From positions 1-64,000 of the forward strand of contig BGZK01001467.1 in the NCBI GenBank assembly GCA_005406025.1: a DNA stretch of 64,000 nucleotides, read 5' to 3'. The notes under the pieces are model-generated. The model saw only the letters and a program-made list of their open reading frames with translations, did not search any database and had not been told where the DNA came from. The position numbers and the translations under genes were made by a program. Position 1 is the stretch's first letter. Each line of letters begins with the position of its first letter. Below, one piece after another: positions 1-12,126 of this stretch. Source of the stretch: Eumeta japonica (Eukaryota; Arthropoda; Insecta; Lepidoptera; Psychidae).

Positions 1-1946
1 GCGCCGCATCACGCATAAATGACGCCGAATACGAAGCCGTGATGGGTCAACGTTTTATAAGTATCGCGATACCCACGGGCGCAGAGTCGCTAAGTCGCTT
101 GTGCCTCGGCCACACCCAGACCGCGGACGCATTGAACGGGACGACATGAGCGCCATCTTCGTTGATCACAAAACTCGACAAGTGCAACTGCATAACGATT
201 TTGATAACCGAACGTGTTAATTTCGTCTTCCCTTTTGCTTTTAACCCCGAGCCGATTCTCAATCCCAATTCTAGTTCGAATCCGGATTCCGCTCCAAATC
301 AGATTCCGATATCATTCCTCATTCAAATCAAGTTCATATTGTTGATGTCCATGCACATCGATTTCGAATCCAGTTCAGCTTTTTTAAAGTATGTCTGATT
401 TCAATTGGACTAACATTTTATTTGAGTAGTTTCTATAGGCAAACAAAATTTTGTCATTGGTTACATTCATTGATAGTATTATTTTATCATTGGTTACAGT
501 TATGGTTACCCATGACCAGATCCGCATGGACTTTGATGCGTGAGGTCGTTAACGAGACGAGACAATATAGTTAGTTCTGAGATTAGCTTGTTTAGACGTG
601 ATTGCTAAATGGTTTGAAAATTGTAAAATTCGCTTACAAAAGCTAGGTAAAAATATTCCATGTATTTCTCCGTGGCATAAGTATATATATGCCAAACAAT
701 ACTTTGATTGGACGATTGGTCTATATCCACATGAGCGAAGCAGCGTTCAGAAGTTAGTCCGAAATAATATAAATTAGTTCATACGTCGATCCAGACCCTA
801 CTTGTCAAAATCTATCAAAACCTGTTTAGTCGTTTGTTTAATCATTTAGTTATAAAATCATAACAAACACACAAACTTTTATCCTTAAAATATGAATATC
901 ATTATATTTGACTCTTGGTTTTAGTAATTGCAATGAGTGAAGATGTACCTGCTAAGACAAAATTCACTCCCTGGTTATATTATAGGTGTAATTTCTGATT
1001 ACTTGCTTTTAACAACTGTGTTATGAGCCGGTATCGTTCATCGAAGACAAAAGTTGATGGGCGGAGCAGTGTCAGAGCACACGGCAGATGTGGTTGTTTA
1101 CAGTGCGCGTGCGTCATCGACTATTGTACGTGTCCGCGCTGTGTTAGCTAAACAGAAAACATATTAAGAAACAGAAGCGGACAAGTGCGGGTCTAAGCAT
1201 CGATGGTTCTGTGGAATAATCTATGCGTAAAATTAGTAAAATTATACGTTCGTTATAAGGAGTTAAGAAGACATGAAAAATTTTGCAATGGTGTGGCTTA
1301 GCAGTCAAGACGTTGTCATTGGAAACCACGACCAAGTTGGGAATTGAATAATGAATTTTTAACTCAATTTTAAAACCACTAGCTCTTTACCTCAAAGAGC
1401 AATTTCGCGTCGTTGCTTTCGACGTTGTCTCTCCATTAGTGATAATGGTCATTTAATAGTCCCGATCTGCATAAATTTGCCAGACGGACCATAATTGTTT
1501 TAATCAAGATTTTTAACTAATTGGCGTGAAATCCTATATAAACGAAATGAAAGAAAAAAATTTAATGGGGCGTAGAGAAACCTGCCACATGTTAACAATA
1601 AAAAAATTACAAATTCATATTTCTCAAGAAAATGTTTACAATTGATAGGAATCATTTCAGATGTTTTGGATTGCGAAATTGGGAGTACAATGAATTGTTC
1701 ACACAATCTTCTAATGTTATTTGGTCTGTCTTGATTATATGTTTTTGAAATTTTAAAACAAACATTGTCTCTCCTTCTCTACATGGTATACAGATCATTG
1801 TTATTTACAAATTATTACTGAATAAGTAGTTAAAGTTAGATCCTATTTATTTTTTATTACCCTATTTTCAGCTTGCGCCTCCTTATTATCAAGTTTCGGA
1901 CGCAACTTGTCTATGAATAGAGGTCAAGGTTTCAATTTATTTGCAG
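1..1946. other. Probable intron or upstream region of the EGF-ligand gene
   Basis: No exon can be supported here. The first 220 bases or so are clearly more GC-rich than what follows and are open on both strands (+ about 23-220, - 47-268), but neither translation resembles a family I know. A second modest GC rise lies at about 1080-1200. The rest is AT-rich. If the gene ending at 3920 is vein, this stretch should be intron of that gene, since the exon starting at 1947 begins mid-protein with a splice acceptor. Confidence 0.5.
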
Positions 1947-3920
1947 GTTCGTGGAGCGCGCCGTGCCCGATGCCCGACCCCGGCGAGTTCTGTCTCAACG
2001 GCGGCACCTGCCTCTTCTTCGAGCAGGTCCGCGAGCCGGCCTGCAAGTCAGTATCCACGTATCGCATTTAGAATCATTTCTGCACTAATAACTATCAAAT
2101 AACATCACGCACCTGCCGGTGGCTGTAGAATTACTAAACGCCTTTATCTGTGAATGTCCAGCATATCGTTCCACATAGTAACTCTTTTTTAGAAATAATC
2201 TATGAAATTAAACTATATAACAAACTATTCATACTGCCAGTCCGGTAGAGTGGCAAGTATTTAGCAAGCACGTACGTAAAACCTAATGAACTAAATGCTG
2301 TCTAACAGTCCAAGTACCTGGGTAGCTATAGTTACATTATTGTCCTTTTTATTTATCTAATATTCTAAGGTGTACGTGGTTCGTAGTTACATATTATGAA
2401 TACTGACCGGATTAATATACAATGAAAAGTTTTTCCCGAAAACATTTCTATCCAACTTGAACTATAGTTCAGTTTTGGGACATTTACCGTTTCTATTCAA
2501 GAGGAAAATACATTCTTAATATGCCGGAGTTTAAATTTTCGCTTTGTTTAAAGTGGGAATTCGAATGATATAACATTTAAGGTACTAAAAAAAATGTTTG
2601 TTTAAAAAAGCTACTCAGCCTAAAAAACAATTAGGGCTGCTTCACATCAGACATACAGGCAAACGTCGATTATGAGTATACCATACCGGTGATTAATTAA
2701 ATCGGATTGTCGACATGCGCTGTAGCATACACAATGGCCAAAATTGTACTACTTTTCTCTAACCTACTTTTTAGGGTTCCAAGCCAAATTGGCAAAAACG
2801 GAACCCTCATAGTTTCGTCATGTCCGTTCATCCGTCCGTCCATATGTCACAGACATTTTATTCAAAAACTACAAAACATATTTTGGTGACATTAATAGTA
2901 TAGGTATATATGCCACTTAGTTTGGTAGTTAAATAAAAAAAAAATCTAGAGGGAGGCACTCCATACATGTAATACAAGCTGAAAAAATTTTTTTTCAGCG
3001 TGAATCAATGTGTGGCGCATATTTCGACAGTTTTTTTTTAAATACTTAAAGGTTTCTAAGCAATTTTTCTGATTACTTTAATAATTTCGGAAATAATCGC
3101 TCCGAAAGTTGCAGAAATTGTGTCTTCCATCTATTTTCTTAAGCGCATGTTCAAAAAATATGAAATAAATAACGAAGTTAACAGTTAATACTAACAATTA
3201 AAATTATTTTAAACATGGTCAAACATACTGTTTTTTTAGTTATTGCTGAAAAACTGCGCTTCACAACAAAAGGACGTAAGTGCCATGAAGATACGCTCTT
3301 TTGCTGATGCACTTTAGTTTACACTAGCTTAATGGTAATAGTCGACATACCTACTTGTTTTTGTAGTTATAGGTGACTAATGACAAGTGCTTCTAACTAT
3401 TCTGTGCAAGAAACATGAATAAGCGTAACAACGTACCTTTTTCATCTGTAGTGTATTTCTTTATAACAATGGCTTCGGAACTCTGTAATGAGCATGGTCC
3501 GACATGCACGAATACACGAATTTAATATTTGTCACGCTCAATATGCTTTATTATCCAAACACCTTGCCCCGTCAATTAGGTACACGGTATCATTGAAAGA
3601 AATTAAAACAGTTGTACTGTTCATAAAACTAGAAACTAGTCGCAACAAATTATGACAAAAAGAAGGGTACTACAAATTTGGTCGGTCGGTTGGTTATGAA
3701 AACCGACATTACTTACCTATGAGACACCCTCAGTAATTTCTTCACAAATCTCACATGGATTTCCTGATGTTCGTCAAATTAACACGCGACGACTGTTAAT
3801 TGCAGATGTCCAGAGGGCTTCAACGGCCAGCGCTGCGAGAACAAGGACGTGTCGAACAGGAGCAGTATGTATCATTCCTACAGGTGCAAACTGGGCCTCT
3901 CCACGTTGTACTACTGTTAG
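1947..3920 (+). CDS. vn: Secreted EGF-domain growth factor, probable vein (3' end, last two coding exons)
   Basis: Two exons, 1947-2046 and 3806-3920, encode one EGF-like domain and then a stop (TAG 3918-3920). The acceptor ttgcag precedes 1947; the donor at 2047 is GTCAGT; the second acceptor is tgcag ending at 3805. Joining in phase 2 gives the six-cysteine pattern: C-P-M-P, then CLNGGTC, then C-K-C-PEGFNGQRC. The intron falls just before the fifth cysteine, within the EGF fold. A short tail of about 21 residues follows, with two extra cysteines and no membrane segment, so the product should be secreted rather than a Spitz-type membrane precursor. In flies, vein is a neuregulin-like EGFR ligand with an Ig domain and a late EGF domain; the Ig part would lie left of the window. 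Seen: the EGF domain and stop. Inferred: the vein name; another neuregulin-like ligand is possible. Confidence 0.68.
2773..3484. mobile_element. TIR element with GGGTTCC-type ends, inside the vein intron
   Basis: The left end reads AGGGTTCCAAGCCA and the right end TGGCTTCGGAACTCT, which are inverted matches over about 15 bases. The 712-base interior has no coding capacity. A second, partial copy of the right part occurs in inverted orientation near 16735-16880. This looks like a non-autonomous DNA element. The end motif recurs in short form near 11745-11786. No convincing target duplication is visible. Confidence 0.5.
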
Positions 3921-4160
3921 CGCGGCCCACTCCATGCCTTACCATTATCTAGATATTATATTGTTTTAATTGAAGAGATGCCAGTTCCCTCTGTATGGAT
4001 TCGTTTGACTGGGTATGGTTGATTTCAGTTTGTTAACTTTGAGTGCAACATTTTTCATTGGGTTTAAATTGACTTCATGAGAGTAGATTGCAACAATCCA
4101 CTGTAAATACACGGTTCAAAGGATAATCTGTAAATGATTAACAAATTCGTACCTAAAACC

Positions 4161-4222
4161 AATCGAGTAGAACGAGAAAGATCTAACAATATTTTGTTAG
4201 ATCTTTCTCGTTCTACTCGATT
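4161..4222. repeat. Perfect 29-bp inverted repeat with 4-base loop
   Basis: Arms 4161-4189 and 4194-4222 are exact reverse complements, separated by TATT. The arms contain AGATCT and run from AATCGAG to CTCGATT. It lies 240 bases past the vein stop codon, so it may sit in the transcript's 3' UTR. No flanking duplication is obvious. Confidence 0.85.
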
Positions 4223-5283
4223 ATAGGGAAGTTATTTTGATGGAAAATAAATAGCTATCAATAACTGAAATATTTCAACCTTTTTAAAAGATAGATATAT
4301 TATAAAAGACAAATCTCTTCAAGTTACCTTTAGTAATTAATTGTGTTAACAAATAAATACACACAACATTAAAACAAAATCTAACATAAATAAAATTAGG
4401 GTCTTAAAAATGAAAATAAGTGTACCTAAATTAATTACAATAACATTAATATTAACAATATTTTATAAGTTAAATAAATGATAGATTTGAATTATTAGAT
4501 AGCTGTTTCTATGTAAAAATAGTTGCTTACAATGACAATGTACATGTTTTATTATGATGTTTACTTTCAAATTTGTTTCAATTGTGAACGGATAGTAATG
4601 ATTAGTCCTATATTCAGTTATTTTGTAATTTCTTATCTTTTCAATTATGAAGACCTGGTTATCACGATTTTTTTAATGTTTCCTGGATTTTTCAAGAGGT
4701 AGTCATTGTTAAAAGCGATGACTATTGCATTCTCAAAAATAGAGGATTCTCATCATATCCAGTCAAACGGATTGCATATTTGTCTCTTGCAGCAAACTCC
4801 AGAGTTGCTCTCCTCGAATCTTTAGAATTTGGGGCTATGAAGTTTGTTGTGAGAACCATGTTCTTATAAATTATCTTTGTACATGCCGGGGGCCAGCTGT
4901 TTGCGCGCACTCCTTCTAATCTGTTGTAATCAAAGCAATAGAAATAGTATTCCTATATTTTTTTTCAATCCCCTCAAATAATGATTTTTGTATATCTTGA
5001 AAGCATTTTCTATATTTGTACTTAGTTTAATTTTATAGAGCTTTAAATATTTTAGGTGTAAGTATTTTAATATATGTGTAAGTAAATAGCTGGCCCAGTG
5101 AGATTATTTGTTAAGTAAACGCGGGTTAAGAACGCGATTTTACTATTAAAATGAGATTCCGATTTCATGTTAAGTATGGACATTGTTTAAATAAATGTTA
5201 AATGTTAGGCGCGACCGTGAGCTCTATTATTTATTTATATAAATAATTTGAGACATCGTTTGTTATTTGATATGAGAGGTTTG

Positions 5284-5371
5284 CATCGAAATTAAAAGTC
5301 CAATTAGCTAAACTGTTTTAAAACCAAACCAAGCCGCTTGTCCTGGCTAAAATGGGGTTTTAATTTCGATG
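5284..5371. repeat. Inverted repeat, 14-bp stem with 60-base loop
   Basis: CATCGAAATTAAAA (5284-5297) is exactly complementary to TTTTAATTTCGATG (5358-5371). Partial complementarity continues inward (TTAGC against GCTAA), so a longer imperfect hairpin is possible. It could be a short transposon relic or a precursor-like RNA hairpin; the sequence alone does not decide. Confidence 0.5.
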
Positions 5372-8277
5372 TACTTCATGGTGGTATTATTTATTTTTTA
5401 ATATATAAATTTGTACATACATTAATGAATTTGTAATATCGTTTATAGATAATATTAACTTAGGTTTTGAGTTGACTTTTTAGCTTACACATTACTGACG
5501 AAGACTTCCAAATTTTGTACATATCCGCTAGGTTTAAGTAGTAATGTACCGACTTGTAAATGATGGACAGCATTTTCCTAAAAGTATAATAATGATCATG
5601 ATTAATTTATTATTTCCGTACTCATTACCGATCCTAGTATACTCCACCTAGTCAACGAGCAGTTTTAATAAATGTTAATATAAATAGATAGATTAAAGAG
5701 AAATTGTGTAATTGCGTTGGGCACTCGGCGAGGGTGTTAACTTGTGGATGCGGTAATCTGCTTTATCCAGATTCATTATAATTAACCGGACGTGTTTAAG
5801 AAATGTAAAGGAGAAGTGATCTGTTTCTATTATTTTTATTTTTTAAGTCGTCAAGACATTATTTCCCTTTTGCTTGTTTAAACAATTGTTATTGTATTTT
5901 ATTCTTTTGTAAAAATCTCATTTTTATAAATATTTAAGCGCTATTATTATTTACCTGGGCTTAAATTAGAAATATTAAGTATTTATTTTAATGCAGTCAC
6001 GAAGATTAATGAGGGCATTATGTTTTGTAATCTCACAACAAATACTAAGGCAGGTCGTGGGCCGCCTCGGAATGGGCGTTTACTTGTATACCAAATTCGA
6101 AATAAAAGAATGAGTGTTGAAATTAACTGAAAACCGATATACTGTTTTTTATTTTGATTTTTTTTAGTTTCCCGAATTATATTCTCCTTGTTTTTCTTAC
6201 CAATACATAAAATCACGCTTTAGATTTACAACTGATCACAATACAGCAATTTGAAAAATATAGATAAGACAATCTTCGATCCAGGCCAACAAATTGCTAA
6301 GGGTATGTATCAAAAATTTGTCCCAAAAAGCACTCTGTATGTTTGCTATGCACATAAATATGTGTATTACATGAAAAAATGTAACATAACTTAAAGGTAA
6401 TAGCAATACAAGAGTAAAGTTCTAAAAGACATGCAAGCTTTATGATGAGATGTCGATAATCGCTTTTGGTGTGTAAGAATTTATATAACTTGTACTGAAC
6501 TGTACTTATGTATTTAAATAAAATGAACTGAATATATCACAATGAAATGAACACCCAACAAAAATAATCCCTTTTTTTCTAATTAGGTTTGCATGGTGAC
6601 TACTTCTTTCTCTACATGGTGCAATTAATATTACAGTTAATTGTTACATTTTTTCAATACAAATTACTAATGCTGGTATTCTACTAATTTATACATTTTA
6701 ATGGATTTTGTGAGCATGTCTGTTAATTGGCAGTATTTTTTCAATTCACTTACAATGCATAAAAATGACAAATTATTTGATTAATAATCTAAACTTAATA
6801 TTTGTTGTGAGATTTCTATGGATCTGTCAAAATGAACATTTTTTTTTGGATATAGCATGAGGGTAGTTTCATTTCAAATAAGCTTATTTACTAACAAATT
6901 TATTTTTTCATTTTTAATCACAAATAGTTCAAAGATAAATTTTTATTCAACACTTTTGACCATGTACTAAGACTCACTTTTTTTTTAAATACCTGTATAT
7001 ATTATGAATACGAAACATCCATACTAATACAATATTCAAAAGCTTAGAATAGTGAATCAAAACTACTTCCATATCCCATTTCTTTTTTTACAGAAATATT
7101 TGAACTTAGAGCCCATTCAAGTATTACGTAAGTAGGTTATTCGATTTCTTCTTATTCTTGCTGACAAAGAGAACAGGGGGATATTATAAATCTTTCATAA
7201 GATAAAAACATACAAAGCAATATAAATGTTTCCAAAACAATATTTATAAATTAAATTGATAATACTATATTATAGTTATGCCAAATTCCTATTTTTTTTT
7301 TCTTATTGAATATAAATAAGTGTTTGACAACAAATTATTACTCAATACTACAGTCCACATTATTAAGTAAAAGAGTGTTCTTGAATGTACTTATGTTCAA
7401 TTTGTGAAACTTCCATTTTGATATTCATATATTCTTATTGTTACTTAGAGAAGGGGGTAGGGGGTCTGAGATCATTGAAAATTTGCTCACGTAATACTTG
7501 AACGTCCTCTATGCCTAACTTACATTCAAAACTAATTGACTTAAAATTATTGCAGGTATGTACGACAGCTTCGAATGGGAGGAGTGAAGTAAAAGTATGA
7601 ACTGATTAATTCTTCCTGAAAAGACTCGAATACCAGTATCTCTACTCATCATATAGGAGAGTATTTAAAAAAATTACATCTGCTGAATTTACTCGAAATT
7701 ATGCTTGATATAATAACTCCATAGTAGTTCATATTTAAAGCTGAAATATTTTTAGCCATTAAAAAAGAATAAAAAGTGGCTCCAAATAGCCATAGGAAAA
7801 TAATTATGGGCAAAAGATCTCAGAAATATTGGTGCTAGCAAGCTATGGAATCGATATAGAATATTGGGCTACGATAAAAACAATTTCCTGCTCGTTCTAG
7901 TTGAATTTCTTTTTAACTTTTTTGTAAACATAATGGAGTATTATAATCTCATACCTATACTTTAAGTAATAAGAATTTGTTAAGTTTTATTAACGAATTG
8001 TACAGTATTGTTTGCAAAACTTTATTTATTGTAATTATTATTACGATTCTAAGAGCTTAATTTGTTAATAAACAGTATTATTATTCAATTTGTTTTATTC
8101 AATATCTTTCAGTGGCCTTTTTGTGGTCATTCTAATTATAATTCGGAATCATAAAAATAATCTCTGTTATTTGTATTAGAACTCTGCACTTCTATAGATG
8201 TTATTAGTTACCACTGAGAACAAAAAATGTAACTTTTATGGAAACTATGGGCATTGTACACAATCATATGCAAAATA

Positions 8278-9528
8278 TTAGTTCAAAGAAAAGGTTTGTC
8301 ATATTAAATTGTACAAATTCATTTTTCAACATATTTTATTTACATTTAATTATAATATATATATGCCATTTTGTTTAACAACTTGTTGCCATTTTATAGG
8401 CAGTAACATAATCCCATTGTTGTTGAAATTTTGGGACTTTTGATCAAAAAACTGACAAGTTAAGATAACATTACCTAATGAATTCTGAAAAGAGTGGAGC
8501 AGGTGAAAATCTGAGGGAGCAAGGTCAAGGCTATAGTGCGGATGTATTAACACGTCCCAGCCAAACTCTCTCAATATTTGCTAAGTAGCTAAAAATGTGT
8601 GCAGTCTGGTATCATCATGGTGAAAAATCACACCCTTTCTGTGGATCAATTCCGGCCGTTTTTTTTCTCTACTTCTTGCTTGAGCCTCATCAGGTGTTGG
8701 CAGTAGAGAACTAAATTGATGGTCTTGCCCGGCGATAAAAGTTCATAATGAATAATGTCCTGATCCCACCATATACAAAGAAGTAACTTATTGTGAGTTA
8801 AACCCGGTCTCACTATACTCTGTGGAGTTTGCTTGTCTTTTGACCATGATCTTATTCGCATGTTCTTGTCATAGATAACCCATTTTTCATCACTAATGAT
8901 CAATCTTTCCCAAAGCTATTCAGTTTCATTACATGTCAATAAAGAATCACAAATAAATACAAGATTTATTAGATTTCTTTCAGTAAGCTCTTGTGGGACC
9001 AAAGTATCGTACTCTTTTTATATCCAGCTTTTTTCAAATATGTCAAAACTGTTTTGTAGTCAATTCCCAGCTCTTCAGCTACATTATAAAACTAATATGC
9101 CGATTTTACTCTACTTTTTCCAAAATGGCATCGACTTTTTCCATTACAGGTCGACCAGAGCGAGATTCATCTTTGACATCAAAATTACTGGACTGAAAAC
9201 ATTTGAACCAGTTTTGTGCCGACACTACATTAGGTCCATAAACTACGACTTGACACTACATTAGGTTCATAAACGTCAAATTTTTTTTTATGTGTTGTGT
9301 CGTAATTTCCCCTTTTTGTAATAAAACCTCAATACATCAAATTTCTATGTTAGGTTAACTCATTTTGGTGGACAGAAAAACATAGAAAAATAACGGGACA
9401 CCATTTTTACTTTATCTTTTTTTAAAAAGTTATCTATTTAATAGTATCAAAACTAGCCAAATATAAACAGCACAATCAAAAAGAACTTTTTAATTATAAA
9501 ATATGAAAAAACCTTTTCCCCGACCTAA
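8278..9528 (-). mobile_element. Full-length, inactivated mariner transposon
   Basis: A 1251-bp mariner read on the minus strand. The ends are related inverted repeats: TTAGGTCGGGGAAAAGG at the transposase 5' end and TTAGTTCAAAGAAAAGG at the other, each flanked by TA. Transposase pieces appear in order: an N-terminal helix-turn-helix region (about 9000-9280, with stops), then SDEKW with the first catalytic Asp (8646-8903), then HHDD with the second Asp, then SLDLAPSDFHL with the third Asp (8350-8574), as expected for a DD34D mariner. Stops and frameshifts break it, for example a one-base indel in an A run near 8670 and several stops in the HTH part. A 31-base period duplication lies at 9221-9274. 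It cannot encode an intact transposase. Confidence 0.88.
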
Positions 9529-12126
9529 TATAAAGTTTGTTCTTTTTCTGAGTTTGACACAATCGTTTTCAAAAAGGAAATTACCAAACTGCATCATGAA
9601 GTGACCAAGAATGCAAAGGAATTTTACCTGAAAATAAAATTGTCTTTTGGAACATGATACCTACCTGAGTAAAGTACAATGTTCACCAGTTTACATAAAA
9701 TGTTTATAACAAAAACTTGTATTTAGACTTGCAACCACACCTACTTAGGTATGGTTGGTTATTTCTTATTGTGTGATTGGATACCAATTGTATTATATAA
9801 TCCAAATGAACAAATTGGAGATTCTGCAGTTTGAAAAATTAATTTTTAATTTTTTTATTATAGCACTAAACAACATCTACCCATGATTTTATTTCTGATT
9901 GAAGCTATTTAACCTAAACCTATGCAGTCATTAAATATAAGAAATATAAAAACTAAAGATTTGGAAATATAGTTAATAAAACTTAAAGAAATGATAAGAT
10001 ATTGAGTGAGTTCTTGTTGTTGATTGACATTGTTTAAATGTTTAATAAATAACATTAGACATATTTTTAATATGTTCAGATAAATAATTTTTTATGAAGC
10101 TGCTTTCATGGTCACCTTTATTTTAGTTTAATATATGATTTTATTTTTATCAATACAAAAACAGTTAAAGATAAATAGATGGAACTGAATCAAAACCAGA
10201 GCTGAATTTATATTTAATAAGGATTTGAATTAAATTTTATAATCTGAAAAAAAAGAACTATAAGAAAAAACACCAAAAATAAATAATTGCAGAGTTATAA
10301 ATTCAATTCATCACATTAATGAAGGTAGGTTTTCATTTTTAATTTACATCATTATCATCATTAAGTAAAATACTTTTATTTCAATTATATATTACTGAGA
10401 GAAAGATTCTTTTATTGTAACATTACAATTGTTTTCAATTTCTTGCATTCAATGTAAATAAGTATAGCAGTATGCATTTAATTTTAATATATGAAAAAAA
10501 TGGTTTGTCATGTTCAAAAATTCAGCACAATAGTCTACACTATTTTAATGTTGCAAAAATACAGAATTTACTCCTATGCTCATATCAAGCTTGTGATTAT
10601 AATCAAAATGCATTCATCGGAGAAAATATATACATATAATGTGAACATTTTAACATTAGTAAAATAAAACAGGGGTAATTTTATGATGTGTATTTTAAAA
10701 GATTTTTACATTAGCTTTCTTTGGAAGAGTGGGGCTGGGGAGAATCTTATAATTTACATTTAGGAAAAATTAATTTACTTGTAAAATTAATTACGCTTAT
10801 TATCTTTAAAAAAGAAAGTACATTTATCAAAGCGATAAAAATAATATTGGTTTTTTCAGGATTTTTAATCATAAATAACCAAAATTCTGAATTAAAAAGG
10901 TTGAAATTTTAGGAAAAAACATATCTATAAAAAATATTTTATTATTTCATTTAGCTCAGTTTTGTTTTATTAAAATTAAAATATGTGGGAAATGAGAACA
11001 ATTTTATCACAAAATTAGTACTACATTATCAATCCATAATTGCAATTACATATAAGAGATTTTAAGGTAATATGGAAAAACAAATGTTTAGATTATAAAG
11101 AATATATTTTTTAACTAATACTGGGCAAATGCAATTGCCTTTGCTGATGAAGGCAAAAAACTTAAAAGAGTTTATAGATAATTGACCAAAGTATAACTAA
11201 AGTTCTAAACCCTAAGTTTTAATCTGAAAATTCTGTGTGAGCTATTGTATTTCAAATTTCAGGGTGGAAGCATAGTTGTGGCTATAATTTCCTACGTGTC
11301 AGTAAGTCGGTTCATTAACTAACATAAGGTTTGAATTTTAGTATAAACAAAGACAATAGAGAAACACAACTTGTGCAAAACAGTTGTCAAAATTTAGATA
11401 ATACTGTGTGGTCGAGAGTCAGTCACTCCTACAAGTGAAGGGCTACGTGCGATCATATATTGCAAAATTTGAGCACTGTAATTAAAACCACTTTATCCTG
11501 TAAATTGAGCTTCTTTGGTCTTTAGTCCTTTTAAATAATACTTTAAAGGTCTCATCAAAACAGAACTTTTTTGAAGGGTTTAACTCATTCTCACAAAATT
11601 AAATGGAATATTGTATACTATTGATTTGCAAATATACATCATCAATAATATATATCACCGAGACTTATCGGTATTCAAACTAAAAATTCCTTCTCCACAG
11701 TTTTTAAGGAAACATCTTTGCCCTTGTCTGACACGAAAGTAATCTTATAAGGGTACCCATTTCGTTTTGAGATATGGAACCCTAAAAATAAATGCAGGTG
11801 TTAATGTGAAAATTTAATACAATCTTTTAAGTATATTGCGTTCCTTTATAATTCTGTAAGATGTTGGCATAAACCGGGCATTAGTGGGCACTATTCGGTA
11901 GAAAATGTTTTTCACATTATAAATAGAATAAAATGATAATAATGACAATAAAAATGGGTATGTTTATGGAATTGCAAGTTTACTTATAGATTTTTGTTTA
12001 ATTTAACAATTGTGTTACTTAATTAGAAGTGCTGACTTAATATTTCCAATTCAACAAAACCATATATGTGATACTAAATCATTAATTCCCTATGAACTAA
12101 AAATAATAAATTAACAAATAGAAAAT
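9529..12126. other. Intergenic DNA downstream of MAD2
   Basis: Very AT-rich. I see no coding sequence. A short stretch at about 11745-11786 (GGGTACCC... then GGAACCCT) resembles the ends of the TIR element at 2773-3484. The MAD2 3' UTR and its poly(A) site, read on the minus strand, must lie just below 12127; the exact site is not clear. Confidence 0.5.

Larger units (their letters stand above)
3921..8277. other. vein 3' flank and intergenic DNA
   Basis: AT-rich sequence without a credible gene. The first part is presumably the vein 3' UTR; AATAAA-type signals occur near 4244, 4350 and 4385, but I cannot say which is used. It contains a perfect 29-bp hairpin (4161-4222) and a weaker long-loop hairpin (5284-5371), listed separately. 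From about 5400 to 8277 I see only low-complexity AT-rich DNA. Confidence 0.5.

Noticed and set aside
240..310. Possible tRNA gene, because of GTTCGAATCC at about 272-281, which looks like a B-box.
   Set aside because: No A-box at the right distance and no cloverleaf can be formed from the surrounding sequence.
8896..9264. + strand frame of 122 codons.
   Set aside because: It is antisense to the mariner transposase N-terminal region; the minus-strand reading has clear family motifs, this one has none.
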